A stretch of DNA of 64,000 nucleotides from Actinomadura barringtoniae (GTDB lineage: Bacteria; Actinomycetota; Actinomycetes; Streptosporangiales; Streptosporangiaceae). Location: positions 310,001 to 374,000 of the forward strand of contig NZ_JAGEOJ010000002.1 in NCBI RefSeq assembly GCF_017573505.1, in the 5' to 3' direction. Numbering within the stretch: the stretch's first letter is position 1; each line of letters starts with the position of its first letter. Both the position numbers and the translations under genes were made by a program. The notes below the pieces were generated by a model, which was not told the origin of the DNA, made no database searches, and saw only the letters and a program-made list of their open reading frames with translations. Shown here piece after piece: positions 18,831 to 26,900 of the stretch.

Positions 18831-19760
18831 GTGTTCACCTCCTCGAAGCGCGTCCCCGCCCTGATCGCCACCGCCGCCGCGGCCGCGCTCGGCCTGACCG
18901 CCTGCGGCGGCAGCGCCGACGCCGAGAAGTCCGCCGACGGCAAGACCAAGGTGATCGCCGGCTTCTACCCGATGGCGTGGCTGACCGAGAAGGTCGGCGG
19001 CGACAAGGTGTCGGTCCAGACCCTGACCAAGCCCGGCGCCGAGCCCCACGACCTGGAGCTCACAGCCCGGCAGACCGCCGACGTGAGCAAGGCCGGGTTC
19101 GTCACCTACGTCAAGGGGCTGCAGCCCGCCGTCGACGACGCGGTGGCCAAGAACGGCAAGGACAAGTCGCTGGACGCCGCGAGCGTCGTGAAGACCCTCC
19201 CGCCGCCCTCTGGCGCCGAGGAGGAGGGGCACGACCACCCGAGCTACGACCCGCACATCTGGCTCGACCCGGCGCGGATGGCGACGATCGCCACGGCCCT
19301 CGGCGACAAGCTCGCCGCCGCCGACCCGGCCGACGCCACGACCTACAAGGACAACGCCAAGAAGGTCGTGACCCAGCTGAACGCGCTGGACCAGCAGTAC
19401 CAGAGCGGCCTGAAGAACTGTCAGCAGAAGAACATCGTCACCGCGCACGCCGCGTTCGGCTACATGGCCGACCACTACGGCCTCAAGCAGGTCTCCATCG
19501 CCGGTGTCGACCCCACCAACGAGCCCTCCCCCAAGCGCCTCGCCGAGCTGACGCAGCAGATCAAGGCGACGGGCGCGACCACGGTGTTCACCGAGACGCT
19601 CGTCAGCCCCAAGGTCGCCGAGACCCTGGCCAGGGAGGCGGGCGTGAAGACCGCCGTCCTGGACCCGATCGAGGGCGTGTGGAAGGGCTCCACCGACGAC
19701 TACGCCTCGCTGATGGCCAAGAACCTCCAGACCCTGAAGACCGCCCTGGGGTGCTCATGA
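18831..19760 (+). CDS. znuA: Zinc ABC transporter substrate-binding lipoprotein
   Basis: 309 residues. Captures Zn2+ (possibly Mn2+) outside the membrane for ZnuBC. Seen: signal peptide with lipobox LTACGG, GFYPMAWLTEKVGGD, the first metal His in GAEPHDLEL, a short His/acid loop EEEGHDHPSYDPHIWLDP with the second ligand, the third His in TAHAAFGYMADHYG, and the distal TETLVSPKVAETLAREAGV before DPIEG. The loop is short compared with enteric ZnuA. It uses a GTG start with only a weak GAGGGG immediately upstream. Repression by the zur product is expected through the palindrome at 18796. Confidence 0.93.
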   Translation: MFTSSKRVPALIATAAAAALGLTACGGSADAEKSADGKTKVIAGFYPMAWLTEKVGGDKVSVQTLTKPGAEPHDLELTARQTADVSKAGFVTYVKGLQPAVDDAVAKNGKDKSLDAASVVKTLPPPSGAEEEGHDHPSYDPHIWLDPARMATIATALGDKLAAADPADATTYKDNAKKVVTQLNALDQQYQSGLKNCQQKNIVTAHAAFGYMADHYGLKQVSIAGVDPTNEPSPKRLAELTQQIKATGATTVFTETLVSPKVAETLAREAGVKTAVLDPIEGVWKGSTDDYASLMAKNLQTLKTALGCS

Positions 19761-20467
19761 GCAAGACCGGCGAGATCCCGTTCGAGATGACCGGCGGCCG
19801 CGTCAGGCTGGACGGTCGCGAGGTCCTGGCCGGCGTCGACCTGCGCGTCGAGCCCGGCGACGTGCTGGCCGTGATGGGTCCGAACGGGGCCGGCAAGTCC
19901 ACCCTCGTCAAGGCCCTGCTGGGCCTGATCCCGCTGTCGGGCGGCCGCACCGAGATCTACGGCGCGGCCCCGGCCCGGTTCCGCGACTGGAAGCGCGTCG
20001 GCTACGTGCCGCAGCGGCTGCCCATGGGCGGCGGCGTGCCCTCGACCGTACGGGAGGTCGTGGCGTCCGGCCGGGTCGCGCGGCAGTCGCGCTGGCGGCC
20101 CACCTCGGCCGCCGACCGCGCCGCGGTCGACCGCGCGCTGGAGACGGTCGGCCTCACCGACCGGGCGCGCGACTCCGCGCACCTGCTGTCGGGCGGCCAG
20201 CAGCAGCGCGTGCTCATCGCCCGCGCGCTCGCCGGCGAGCCGGACGTGTTCGTGATGGACGAGCCCACCGCGGGCGTGGACGCGGCCAGCCAGGCCGCGC
20301 TCGCCGCGACGCTGCGCGACCTGACCGGGGACGCAGGCCGGACGATCGTCCTGGTGACCCACGGCCTGGGCCCGATGGAGTCGTTCGTCGACCGCGCGCT
20401 CGTCCTCGAACACGGCCACGTCGTCCACGACGGCGCCCCGCAGACGACCATGGGAGCGGCGGGATGA
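19757..20467 (+). CDS. znuC: Zinc ABC transporter ATP-binding protein
   Basis: 236 residues; cytosolic ATPase that powers zinc import. Walker A GPNGAGKST near residue 41, Q-loop YVPQRL, signature LSGGQQQRVLIARAL, Walker B VFVMDEPTAGVD and H-loop VLVTHG are all present. The ATG overlaps the znuA stop as ATGA and its own end overlaps znuB the same way, so the three are translationally coupled. Confidence 0.95.
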   Translation: MSKTGEIPFEMTGGRVRLDGREVLAGVDLRVEPGDVLAVMGPNGAGKSTLVKALLGLIPLSGGRTEIYGAAPARFRDWKRVGYVPQRLPMGGGVPSTVREVVASGRVARQSRWRPTSAADRAAVDRALETVGLTDRARDSAHLLSGGQQQRVLIARALAGEPDVFVMDEPTAGVDAASQAALAATLRDLTGDAGRTIVLVTHGLGPMESFVDRALVLEHGHVVHDGAPQTTMGAAG

Positions 20468-21363
20468 GCGACATGCTGCAGTACGAGTTCATGCGCATCG
20501 CCCTGGTGATGGCGGTGCTCATCGGCCTGACCGCGCCCGCCGTCGGCACGTTCATCGTGCAGCGCAAGCTGTCGCTGCTCGGCGACGGCATCGGCCACAT
20601 CGCGCTGACCGGCATCGGGCTGGGCCTGCTGACCAGCACCTCGCCGGTGCTCGGCGCGCTGGTGGTGTCGGTGCTCGGGGCGGTGGCGATCGAGGTCCTG
20701 CGCGCCCGCAGCCGCAGCGGCGCCGACGTCGCGCTGGCCCTGCTCTTCTACGGCGGGCTCGCGGGCGGCGTCATGCTCACCAACGCCCAGGGCGGCAGCG
20801 CGAGCCTGCAGTCCTATCTCTTCGGCTCGATCAGCAGCGTGTCGGCCTCCGATCTCTACGTCGTCGCGGGCCTGGCCGTCGTCGTGCTGGCGATCGTCGC
20901 CGTCTTCGGCCGCGAGCTGTTCCTGCTGTGCCAGGACGAGGAGGTGGCGCGGGCCGCGGGGCTGCCGGTGCGCTTCCTCAGCATCCTCATCGCGGCGACC
21001 GCCGCGGTGACCGTGGTGATCTCGATGCGGGCGATCGGGCTGCTGCTGGTCAGCGCGCTGATGATCGTGCCGGTCGCGGCGGCGCAGCAGGTCACGCGGG
21101 GCTTCAAGAGCACGATGCTGCTCGCCATGGGCATCGGTGTACTGTCGGCGGTGACGGGCCTCGCGGGCTCGTTCCAGTACGATCTTCCTCCTGGCCCCTC
21201 GATCGTTCTGCTGGCCCTGGCGGTGTTCGTGGCCGCGGTGCTCGGGGGCACGGTGGTGCGGCGCAGACGCGCCCGTACGCAGGCGGAACCGGTCCGGGCC
21301 GAGCCGAGCGGAGCCCGGGCGGCGACGACCAGGGAAGCCGAAGCGGAGGTGCTTGGGGGATGA
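20464..21363 (+). CDS. znuB: Zinc ABC transporter permease
   Basis: 299 residues, ABC-3 family. Forms the membrane channel with about eight helices. Characteristic segments are FIVQRKLSLLGDGIGHIALTGIGLG and the cytoplasmic coupling motif ALMIVPVAAAQQVT. The C-terminal tail is basic and Ala-rich (RRRRARTQAEPVRAEPSG). Overlaps znuC and zur by 4 nt each. Confidence 0.94.
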   Translation: MSDMLQYEFMRIALVMAVLIGLTAPAVGTFIVQRKLSLLGDGIGHIALTGIGLGLLTSTSPVLGALVVSVLGAVAIEVLRARSRSGADVALALLFYGGLAGGVMLTNAQGGSASLQSYLFGSISSVSASDLYVVAGLAVVVLAIVAVFGRELFLLCQDEEVARAAGLPVRFLSILIAATAAVTVVISMRAIGLLLVSALMIVPVAAAQQVTRGFKSTMLLAMGIGVLSAVTGLAGSFQYDLPPGPSIVLLALAVFVAAVLGGTVVRRRRARTQAEPVRAEPSGARAATTREAEAEVLGG

Positions 21364-21749
21364 CGGCACGCCGGGACGCGGTGCGCGAAGCGCTGGCCGA
21401 GTGCCAGGGGTTCCGCAGCGCCCAGGACATCTACGCGGACCTGCGCTCGGACGGGTCCAAGATCGGCCTCACCACGGTCTACCGCGCGCTGCAGGCGCTG
21501 AGCGACTCCGGCGAGGTCGACGTGCTGCGCACCGCCGACGGCGAGGCCGTCTACCGCGCCTGCCGCACCGACGAGCACCACCACCATCTGGTCTGCCGCG
21601 CCTGCGGCCGTACGGTCGAGGTCGAGGGCCCGGCCGTGGAGAAGTGGGCCGAGGCGATCGGCGCCGAGCACGGCTTCGTGGAGATCACCCACACCGTCGA
21701 GGTGTTCGGTACCTGCGCCGACTGCGTGCCCGGCGTTCGGACCGGCTGA
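21360..21749 (+). CDS. zur: Fur-family zinc-responsive repressor
   Basis: 129 residues. N-terminal winged helix with QGFRSAQDIYADLR and GLTTVYRALQALSDSGEV; the dimerisation part carries HHHHLVCRACGRTVEVEG and a final CADC, so the structural zinc site of two CxxC motifs and the His-rich regulatory site are intact. It is the last gene of the znuACB operon, which fits Zur rather than iron-type Fur. It should bind the 18796 palindrome when zinc-loaded. Confidence 0.92.
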   Translation: MTARRDAVREALAECQGFRSAQDIYADLRSDGSKIGLTTVYRALQALSDSGEVDVLRTADGEAVYRACRTDEHHHHLVCRACGRTVEVEGPAVEKWAEAIGAEHGFVEITHTVEVFGTCADCVPGVRTG

Positions 21750-21944
21750 GTCCGGGGCCGCCAAGCCCGCCCCACCTGCCACTTACCGCGACACAAGACG
21801 CACTCTTCGCAGTCTTTGGTCCGGTATTTCGTGCATTTCTCACAAGCACAACATCGTCCTCTTATGTCATAAATGTTCCCCGTCGCCACGGCGGGCCCAA
21901 GGACGGGCCTGGGGGGAGCTGGGCGCTCGTACGAGAGGGCGTTC

Positions 21945-23552
21945 ATGAGAAGACGATCGGCACTCCTGGCCTCGGCGGTCCTGCTCGGCGGAGCGGGCCT
22001 GGCCGTCCCGGCCGCCGCGGCCGCGCAGCCACAGTCACCGCAGGCGCCGCCCGGACCGCAGGCCATCGCCGCCCGCGCCCTCAGCGCCGTCGCCGGCCGC
22101 GCCGCGGACGTGCGCGGCGGCGGCGACCAGAAGTTCAAGGCGATCGGCACCGCGACCGACCGCGACGGCACCACGCACACCCGCATGACACGCACGTTCC
22201 GAAACCTGCCGGTCCTCGGCGGCGACATCATCGTCCACCAGGCCGCCTCCGGCGCCTGGCGCGGCAGCTCCCTCACCCTCGCCAAGGCGCCGGTCAAGGC
22301 GTCCGCCAAGCTGTCGGCCACGACCGCGCGCAAGAAGGCCGCCGCCAAGAACCGCAAGGTCCGCGACGGCGCCGCGCTGGTGTACGAGGCCCGCACCACC
22401 GACCACAAGCCGCACCTGGCCTGGCGCGTCGAGGTCGACGGCCGGCAGGCCGACGGCACGCCGAGCCGCCAGCTCGTCTCGATCGACGCGGCGACCGGCA
22501 AGGTCCTGCTGCGCGAGGAGACGGTGAAGAGCGAGGCCGGCGACGGCAAGTCCCTCTACACCGGAACGGTCCCGCTGGAGGCCACCAAGTCCGGCAGCAC
22601 GTACCAGCTGAAGGACCCGACGCGCGGCAACACCTACACCGGCGACGCGGCGGGCCAGACCGACTTCTGCATCCTGACGTTCTGCCTGTGGCGCGCCCCG
22701 GCGACGATCTTCACCGACGCCGACAACCACTGGGGCAACGGCACCACCTCCGACAAGGCCACCGTGGCCGTGGACGCGCAGTTCGGCACCAACGAGACCT
22801 GGGACTTCTACAAGAACGTCTTCGGCCGCGTCGGCATCGGCGGCGACGGCAAGGGCTCGTTCAACCGCGTGCACTACGGCAACAAGTACGCCAACGCCTT
22901 CTGGGACGACTCGTGCTTCTGCATGACCTACGGCGACGGTGACGGCACCAGCCTCGGCCCGCTGACCAGCCTGGACGTCGCGGCGCACGAGATGAGCCAC
23001 GGCGTGACCAGCAAGACCGCCAACCTCACCTACAGCGGCGAGTCCGGCGGCCTGAACGAGGGCACCTCCGACATCATGGCCGCGGCCGTGGAGTTCTACG
23101 CCAACAACTCCAGCGACCCCGGCGACTACCTGGTCGGCGAGAAGGTCGTCCTGCCCGGCCTCGGCCAGCCCGCGCTGCGCTTCATGGACAAGCCCAGCAA
23201 GGACGGCAAGTCCGCCGACGCCTGGTCGACCGGCACCAAGAACCTGGACGTGCACTACTCGTCCGGCGTGGCGAACCATTTCTTCTACCTGCTGTCGGAG
23301 GGCAGCGGCAAGAAGACCATCAACGGCGTCAACTACGACAGCCCGACCTCCAACGGGTCGACCGTCGCCGGCATCGGCCGCGACGCCGCCACCAAGATCT
23401 GGTTCCGCGCGCTGACCACGTACATGACCTCCAGCACCGACTACAAGGCCGCGCGCACCGCGACGCTGAACGCGGCCAAGGACCTGTTCGGTGCCGGTAG
23501 CGCCCAGTACAACGGGGTCGCCGCCGCCTGGTCGGCCGTGAACGTGAGCTGA
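21945..23552 (+). CDS. Secreted M4 (thermolysin-type) metallopeptidase
   Basis: 535 residues: signal peptide (MRRRSALLASAVLLGG, cut near AAAAQ), propeptide with FTP and PepSY-like regions to about residue 205, then the catalytic domain. The zinc site HEMSH is at residues 348-352 and the third ligand Glu at 372 in GLNEGTSD; VHYGNKYANAFWDD and SSGVANHFFYLLSEG are typical. It is an exported zinc endopeptidase made as a zymogen. ATG 21945 follows GAGAGGG. The 195-bp upstream gap is AT-rich near 21820-21880 and probably holds its promoter. Confidence 0.94.
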   Translation: MRRRSALLASAVLLGGAGLAVPAAAAAQPQSPQAPPGPQAIAARALSAVAGRAADVRGGGDQKFKAIGTATDRDGTTHTRMTRTFRNLPVLGGDIIVHQAASGAWRGSSLTLAKAPVKASAKLSATTARKKAAAKNRKVRDGAALVYEARTTDHKPHLAWRVEVDGRQADGTPSRQLVSIDAATGKVLLREETVKSEAGDGKSLYTGTVPLEATKSGSTYQLKDPTRGNTYTGDAAGQTDFCILTFCLWRAPATIFTDADNHWGNGTTSDKATVAVDAQFGTNETWDFYKNVFGRVGIGGDGKGSFNRVHYGNKYANAFWDDSCFCMTYGDGDGTSLGPLTSLDVAAHEMSHGVTSKTANLTYSGESGGLNEGTSDIMAAAVEFYANNSSDPGDYLVGEKVVLPGLGQPALRFMDKPSKDGKSADAWSTGTKNLDVHYSSGVANHFFYLLSEGSGKKTINGVNYDSPTSNGSTVAGIGRDAATKIWFRALTTYMTSSTDYKAARTATLNAAKDLFGAGSAQYNGVAAAWSAVNVS

Positions 23553-23579
23553 TCCCCCCAGGTCCCTTACACGAGGAGC

Positions 23580-23603
23580 CGCCCCGGCCAACAGGCCGGG
23601 GCG
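23580..23603 (+). terminator. Terminator after the M4 protease gene
   Basis: CGCCCCGGCC pairs perfectly with GGCCGGGGCG around AACA, followed by TCTTC. It lies 27 nt past the stop. Confidence 0.85.
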
Positions 23604-23642
23604 TCTTCATGTGACGCACGGGTAATAAGCAACAATCACCGT

Positions 23643-24068
23643 ATGGCTACTACACGCACCGCGAACGCACACTGGGAAGGCCCGCTGATGGGCGGCCAGG
23701 GCACGGTCTCCCTGGACTCCTCGAAGGTCGGCACCTTCGAGGTGAACTGGCCGTCGCGGGCCGAGACGCCGGACGGCAAGACCAGCCCGGAGGAGCTCAT
23801 CGCCGCGGCCCACTCGACCTGCTACTCGATGGCCCTGTCGCACGGCCTCGCGGGCGCCGGGACGCCGCCGGAGAAGGTCGACACCAAGGCCGACGTGACC
23901 TTCCAGCCCGGCGAGGGCATCACCGGCATCCACCTGACGGTCCGCGCCAGCGTGCCGGGCCTGTCCGCCGCCGACTTCGAGAAGGCCGCGCAGAACGCCA
24001 AGGAGAACTGCCCGGTCAGCCAGGCCCTCGCCGGCACCAAGATCACCCTGGACGCGGCGCTCGCCTGA
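23643..24068 (+). CDS. OsmC-family peroxiredoxin-like protein
   Basis: 141 residues, OsmC/Ohr family. These reduce organic hydroperoxides through two cysteines; here they are visible in AAHSTCYSMALSHGL near residue 60 and KENCPVSQAL near residue 122. The N-terminus ATTRTANAHWEGPLMGGQGTVSLDS fits OsmC rather than Ohr. Monocistronic, enclosed by two hairpin terminators. Starts at ATG 23643. Confidence 0.93.
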   Translation: MATTRTANAHWEGPLMGGQGTVSLDSSKVGTFEVNWPSRAETPDGKTSPEELIAAAHSTCYSMALSHGLAGAGTPPEKVDTKADVTFQPGEGITGIHLTVRASVPGLSAADFEKAAQNAKENCPVSQALAGTKITLDAALA

Positions 24069-24088
24069 CGCACGCTCCCAGAAGAAGA

Positions 24089-24115
24089 GGCCGGGGTCGC
24101 CGACCCCGGCCTTTT
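24089..24115. terminator. Bidirectional terminator between OsmC and ABC-F genes
   Basis: GGCCGGGGTC (24089-24098) pairs with 24102-24111 around GCC and is followed by TTTT on the plus strand. On the minus strand TCTTCTTC follows. Suits both convergent genes. Confidence 0.9.
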
Positions 24116-24130
24116 CCGCGCCCCGGTCCC

Positions 24131-25774
24131 CTAGCGGGGGCGGACGACGCGGGACTCCTCCCAGACTGGCTCGGCGGACTCGTAGACCGAGCCGTCGGTG
24201 CCGAAGACCAGGAAGCGGTCCAGGGATCGGGCGAACCACCGGTCGTGGGTGACGGTCACGACCGTGCCCTCGTAGGACTCCAGGCCCTCCTGCAGCGCCT
24301 CGGCGCTGGCGAGGTCGAGGTTGTCGGTCGGCTCGTCCAGGAGCAGCAGCGTCGCGCCGCCGAGCTCCAGGAGCAGGATCTGGAGGCGGGCCTGCTGGCC
24401 GCCCGAGAGCGTGTCGAACGGCTGCTCCGCGGCGCCTTGCAGCTCGTAGCGGGCCAGGGCGTTCATCGCGTCGTTGCGGAGCCGGGCGTGCTCGGTCATG
24501 ACGATCTCGCACGGCGTGCGGCCGGCGAGGTCGGGGCGTGCGTGCGTCTGGGCGAACAGCCCGGGCAGCACCCGTGCCCCAAGCCGCCCGGTCCCGGTGT
24601 GCGCGACCGGGTCCACCGGGGTCGCGCCGCGAGGCAGCTGATCCGCCACGGCTGCCAGGAGGCGGAGGAAGTGCGACTTGCCCGAGCCGTTGGAGCCCAG
24701 CACCCCGACGCGCTCGCCGTACCAGATCTCGGTGTCGAACGGCTTCATGAGGCCGGTCAGCTCCAGGGCCTCGCAGATCACCGCGCGCTTGCCGGTACGG
24801 CCGCCGCGCAGGCGCATCTTGATGCTCTGCTCGCGCGGCGCGACCTCCGGCGGCCCGGCCTCCTCGAACTTGCGGAGGCGGGTCTGCGCGGCCTGGTAGC
24901 GAGACGACAGACCGTCGTTGTAGGCCGCCTTCTGCCTGAGGGTGTGGACCAGTTCCTTGAGCTTGGCGTGCTCCTCGTCCCACCGCCGCCGCAGCTCCTC
25001 CAGGCGGTCGTTGCGGTCGCGGCGCGCCTCGGCGTAGGTGGCGAAGCCGCCGCCGTGGACCCAGGACCTGCCGGCCTCGACGGTGACGATCCGTTCGGCG
25101 GTGCGGCCGAGCAGCTCACGGTCGTGCGAGACGAGCAGGACGGTCTTGGCGGTCTCGCGGAGCCGTTCCTCCAGCCATTGCTTGCCCGGCACGTCGAGGT
25201 AGTTGTCGGGCTCGTCGAGCAGCAGCACCTCATCCGGACCGCGCAGCAGCGCCTCAAGGACCAGCCGCTTCTGCTCGCCGCCCGACAGGGTGCGGACCTC
25301 CCTCCAGCGGCACGAGTCGTAGGGGACGCCGAGCGCGGCCACGCAGCAGGCGTCCCAGAGCACCTCGGCGTCGTAGCCGCCCGCGTCGCCCCAGCCCCCG
25401 AGCGCGTTGGCGTAGCGGAGCTGGGTCGGCTCGTCCTCGCGTTCCATCATCGCCAGTTCGGCGGCCTCCAGCTCCGCGGCCGCCTCCCGCACCCGCGGCG
25501 GCGCGACCGACAGCAGCAGGTCGTGGACGGTGGACTCGTCGCGCACGTTGCCGACGAACTGCCGCATCACCCCGAGCCCGCCGCTGTGCGCGACCGTGCC
25601 CTCCTGCGGAGTGAGGTCGCCGGAGATCAACCGCAGGAGCGTGGTCTTGCCCGCGCCGTTCGGCCCGACCAGAGCCGCGACCGCCCCGTCGCCGACCCGG
25701 AAGGAGACGTCGTCGAGCAGTTGCCGCCCGTCCGACAGGGCATGCCGGATGTGCCCGGCCTCGACGTGCCCCAC
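24131..25774 (-). CDS. ABC-F family duplicated ATPase
   Basis: 547 residues with two ABC cassettes and no membrane segments. Cassette 1: GPNGAGKTTLLRL, LSGGEQKRLVLEAL, EVLLLDEPDNYLD. A charged linker (about 240-310) follows, rich in Arg/Glu as in ABC-F proteins. Cassette 2: GSNGSGKSHFLRL, LSGGQQARLQILLLELGG, LLLLDEPTDNLD, VTHDRWF. ABC-F proteins act on ribosomes in translation control or ribosome-targeting antibiotic protection; which applies here is unknown. The GTG at 25774 (VGHVEAGHIRHAL) behind GAGGGGGA was preferred to an upstream frame extension without homology. Confidence 0.9.
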   Translation of the reverse strand: MGHVEAGHIRHALSDGRQLLDDVSFRVGDGAVAALVGPNGAGKTTLLRLISGDLTPQEGTVAHSGGLGVMRQFVGNVRDESTVHDLLLSVAPPRVREAAAELEAAELAMMEREDEPTQLRYANALGGWGDAGGYDAEVLWDACCVAALGVPYDSCRWREVRTLSGGEQKRLVLEALLRGPDEVLLLDEPDNYLDVPGKQWLEERLRETAKTVLLVSHDRELLGRTAERIVTVEAGRSWVHGGGFATYAEARRDRNDRLEELRRRWDEEHAKLKELVHTLRQKAAYNDGLSSRYQAAQTRLRKFEEAGPPEVAPREQSIKMRLRGGRTGKRAVICEALELTGLMKPFDTEIWYGERVGVLGSNGSGKSHFLRLLAAVADQLPRGATPVDPVAHTGTGRLGARVLPGLFAQTHARPDLAGRTPCEIVMTEHARLRNDAMNALARYELQGAAEQPFDTLSGGQQARLQILLLELGGATLLLLDEPTDNLDLASAEALQEGLESYEGTVVTVTHDRWFARSLDRFLVFGTDGSVYESAEPVWEESRVVRPR

Positions 25775-25851
25775 GGGTCCCCCTCGCTCGACGGTCAAAG
25801 TCACCAGTCTGCGAACGGTACCGCCACCGGGGCAAACCAATTTCCCTCGGG

Positions 25852-25995
25852 TCAGTTGAGGCTCAGGGTCCCGTCGGCGAGCAGCTGGTCGAGGTCGACG
25901 TGGATCAGGGCCTGGGTGCCGGTGAACGGGTCGTCGCGGCGCTCGTCACGGCGCTCGTCGCCGGCGTGCTGGACGGTGTCCTTGTCGTCGTTCAT
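25852..25995 (-). CDS. 47-residue acidic protein (unknown)
   Basis: A short open frame from ATG 25995 to TGA 25852 encodes MNDDKDTVQHAGDERRDERR and continues DDPFTGTQALIHVDLDQLLADGTLSLN. It contains a DERR direct repeat and ends in an amphipathic acidic segment. A GGGGG element lies 8 nt before the ATG. It fills the otherwise empty gap between the ABC-F gene and the enoyl-CoA hydratase operon and has third-position GC bias like a real gene. I recognise no family. Confidence 0.6.
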   Translation of the reverse strand: MNDDKDTVQHAGDERRDERRDDPFTGTQALIHVDLDQLLADGTLSLN

Positions 25996-26115
25996 GTGAA
26001 CGACCCCCTTGGTGTCGAACGTTGCCGATCACTAAGGAGACGAGGTTGAGGGGCCCGAACGTGACATGTTCGGGGGCCGGAAATGGTGTGCTCTGCACCA
26101 CGGTGACCCCTTGTG

Positions 26116-26137
26116 TTGTATGGATCGATCGATACAA
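26116..26137. promoter_or_regulatory. TetR-type palindromic operator before the acyl-CoA operon
   Basis: A 22-bp palindrome, TTGTATGGATC paired with GATCGATACAA, with a single mismatched pair. It ends 7 bp before the ATG of the enoyl-CoA hydratase gene, so it overlaps the likely transcription and translation start. The operon's third gene encodes a TetR regulator, the natural ligand. Confidence 0.75.
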
Positions 26138-26144
26138 TCGCCTC

Positions 26145-26900
26145 ATGTCTGCTGAGGTGCTCCTTTCCGTGCGCGGGAGGGTGGCTGTGGTGACGCTCAA
26201 CCGGCCGCAGGTGCGCAACGCCCTGTCGGGCGAGGCCTTGAAGCTGCTGTACGAGCGGCTCGACGAGGCGTTCGGAGCCCCGGACGTCCGCGCCGTCGTG
26301 CTGACGGGCGCGGGCCCGGCGTTCTGCGCGGGCGACGACCTGCGCGAGGCGGCCGGGTTGGACGAGAACGCCTTCGCCGGAACGGTCGAGTCCTGGCAGC
26401 GCATCACCGAGGTCATGCTCCGCTCCCCCGTGCCGGTGATCGCCGCGATCAACGGACCGGCGATCGGCGGCGGCCTGGAGATCACCCTGGCCTGCGACGT
26501 GCGCGTCGCGTCCAGCGCGGCGTTCTTCGCCTGCCCGGAGGTGAGCCTCGGCCTCACCGCCACCAACGGCGCGTCCGTCCTGCTGCCCGCGCTGATCGGC
26601 ATGGGACGGGCGAGTGAGATGCTGATCGGCGGCAGGCGCCACGACGCGGACTGGGCGTTGTCCGCGGGCCTCGTGAGCGCGGTCGTCGCCCCGAACGCCC
26701 TCGAACCGCACGCCATGGAGCTCGCCGAGCTCATCGCCTCCCACTCGCCCGCAGCCGTCCGGCTCACCCGTGACCTCCTCCGCAGCCCCTCCGCCCCGGC
26801 CCTCCGTGAAGCGCTCGAACAGGAAGCGAACGCATGCGTCACCGCCTTTCGGAGCAGCGATTCCGAACGCTGGCCGATCACGTCGAATCGCACGCGCTGA
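26145..26900 (+). CDS. Enoyl-CoA hydratase/isomerase (crotonase family)
   Basis: 251 residues. Crotonase-fold enzymes stabilise acyl-CoA enolates; hydration of 2-enoyl-CoA is the default guess. Seen: the oxyanion-hole segments GAGPAFCAGDDL and NGPAIGGGLEITLACDVRVAS, then PEVSLGLTATNGASVLLPALIGMGRASEML. A Thr-Asn stands where many hydratases have the second catalytic Glu, so another crotonase reaction is possible. ATG 26145 (MSAEVLLS) lies directly behind the palindrome, with almost no room for a ribosome site, suggesting a leaderless or very short leader transcript. First gene of a three-gene operon. Confidence 0.88.
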   Translation: MSAEVLLSVRGRVAVVTLNRPQVRNALSGEALKLLYERLDEAFGAPDVRAVVLTGAGPAFCAGDDLREAAGLDENAFAGTVESWQRITEVMLRSPVPVIAAINGPAIGGGLEITLACDVRVASSAAFFACPEVSLGLTATNGASVLLPALIGMGRASEMLIGGRRHDADWALSAGLVSAVVAPNALEPHAMELAELIASHSPAAVRLTRDLLRSPSAPALREALEQEANACVTAFRSSDSERWPITSNRTR

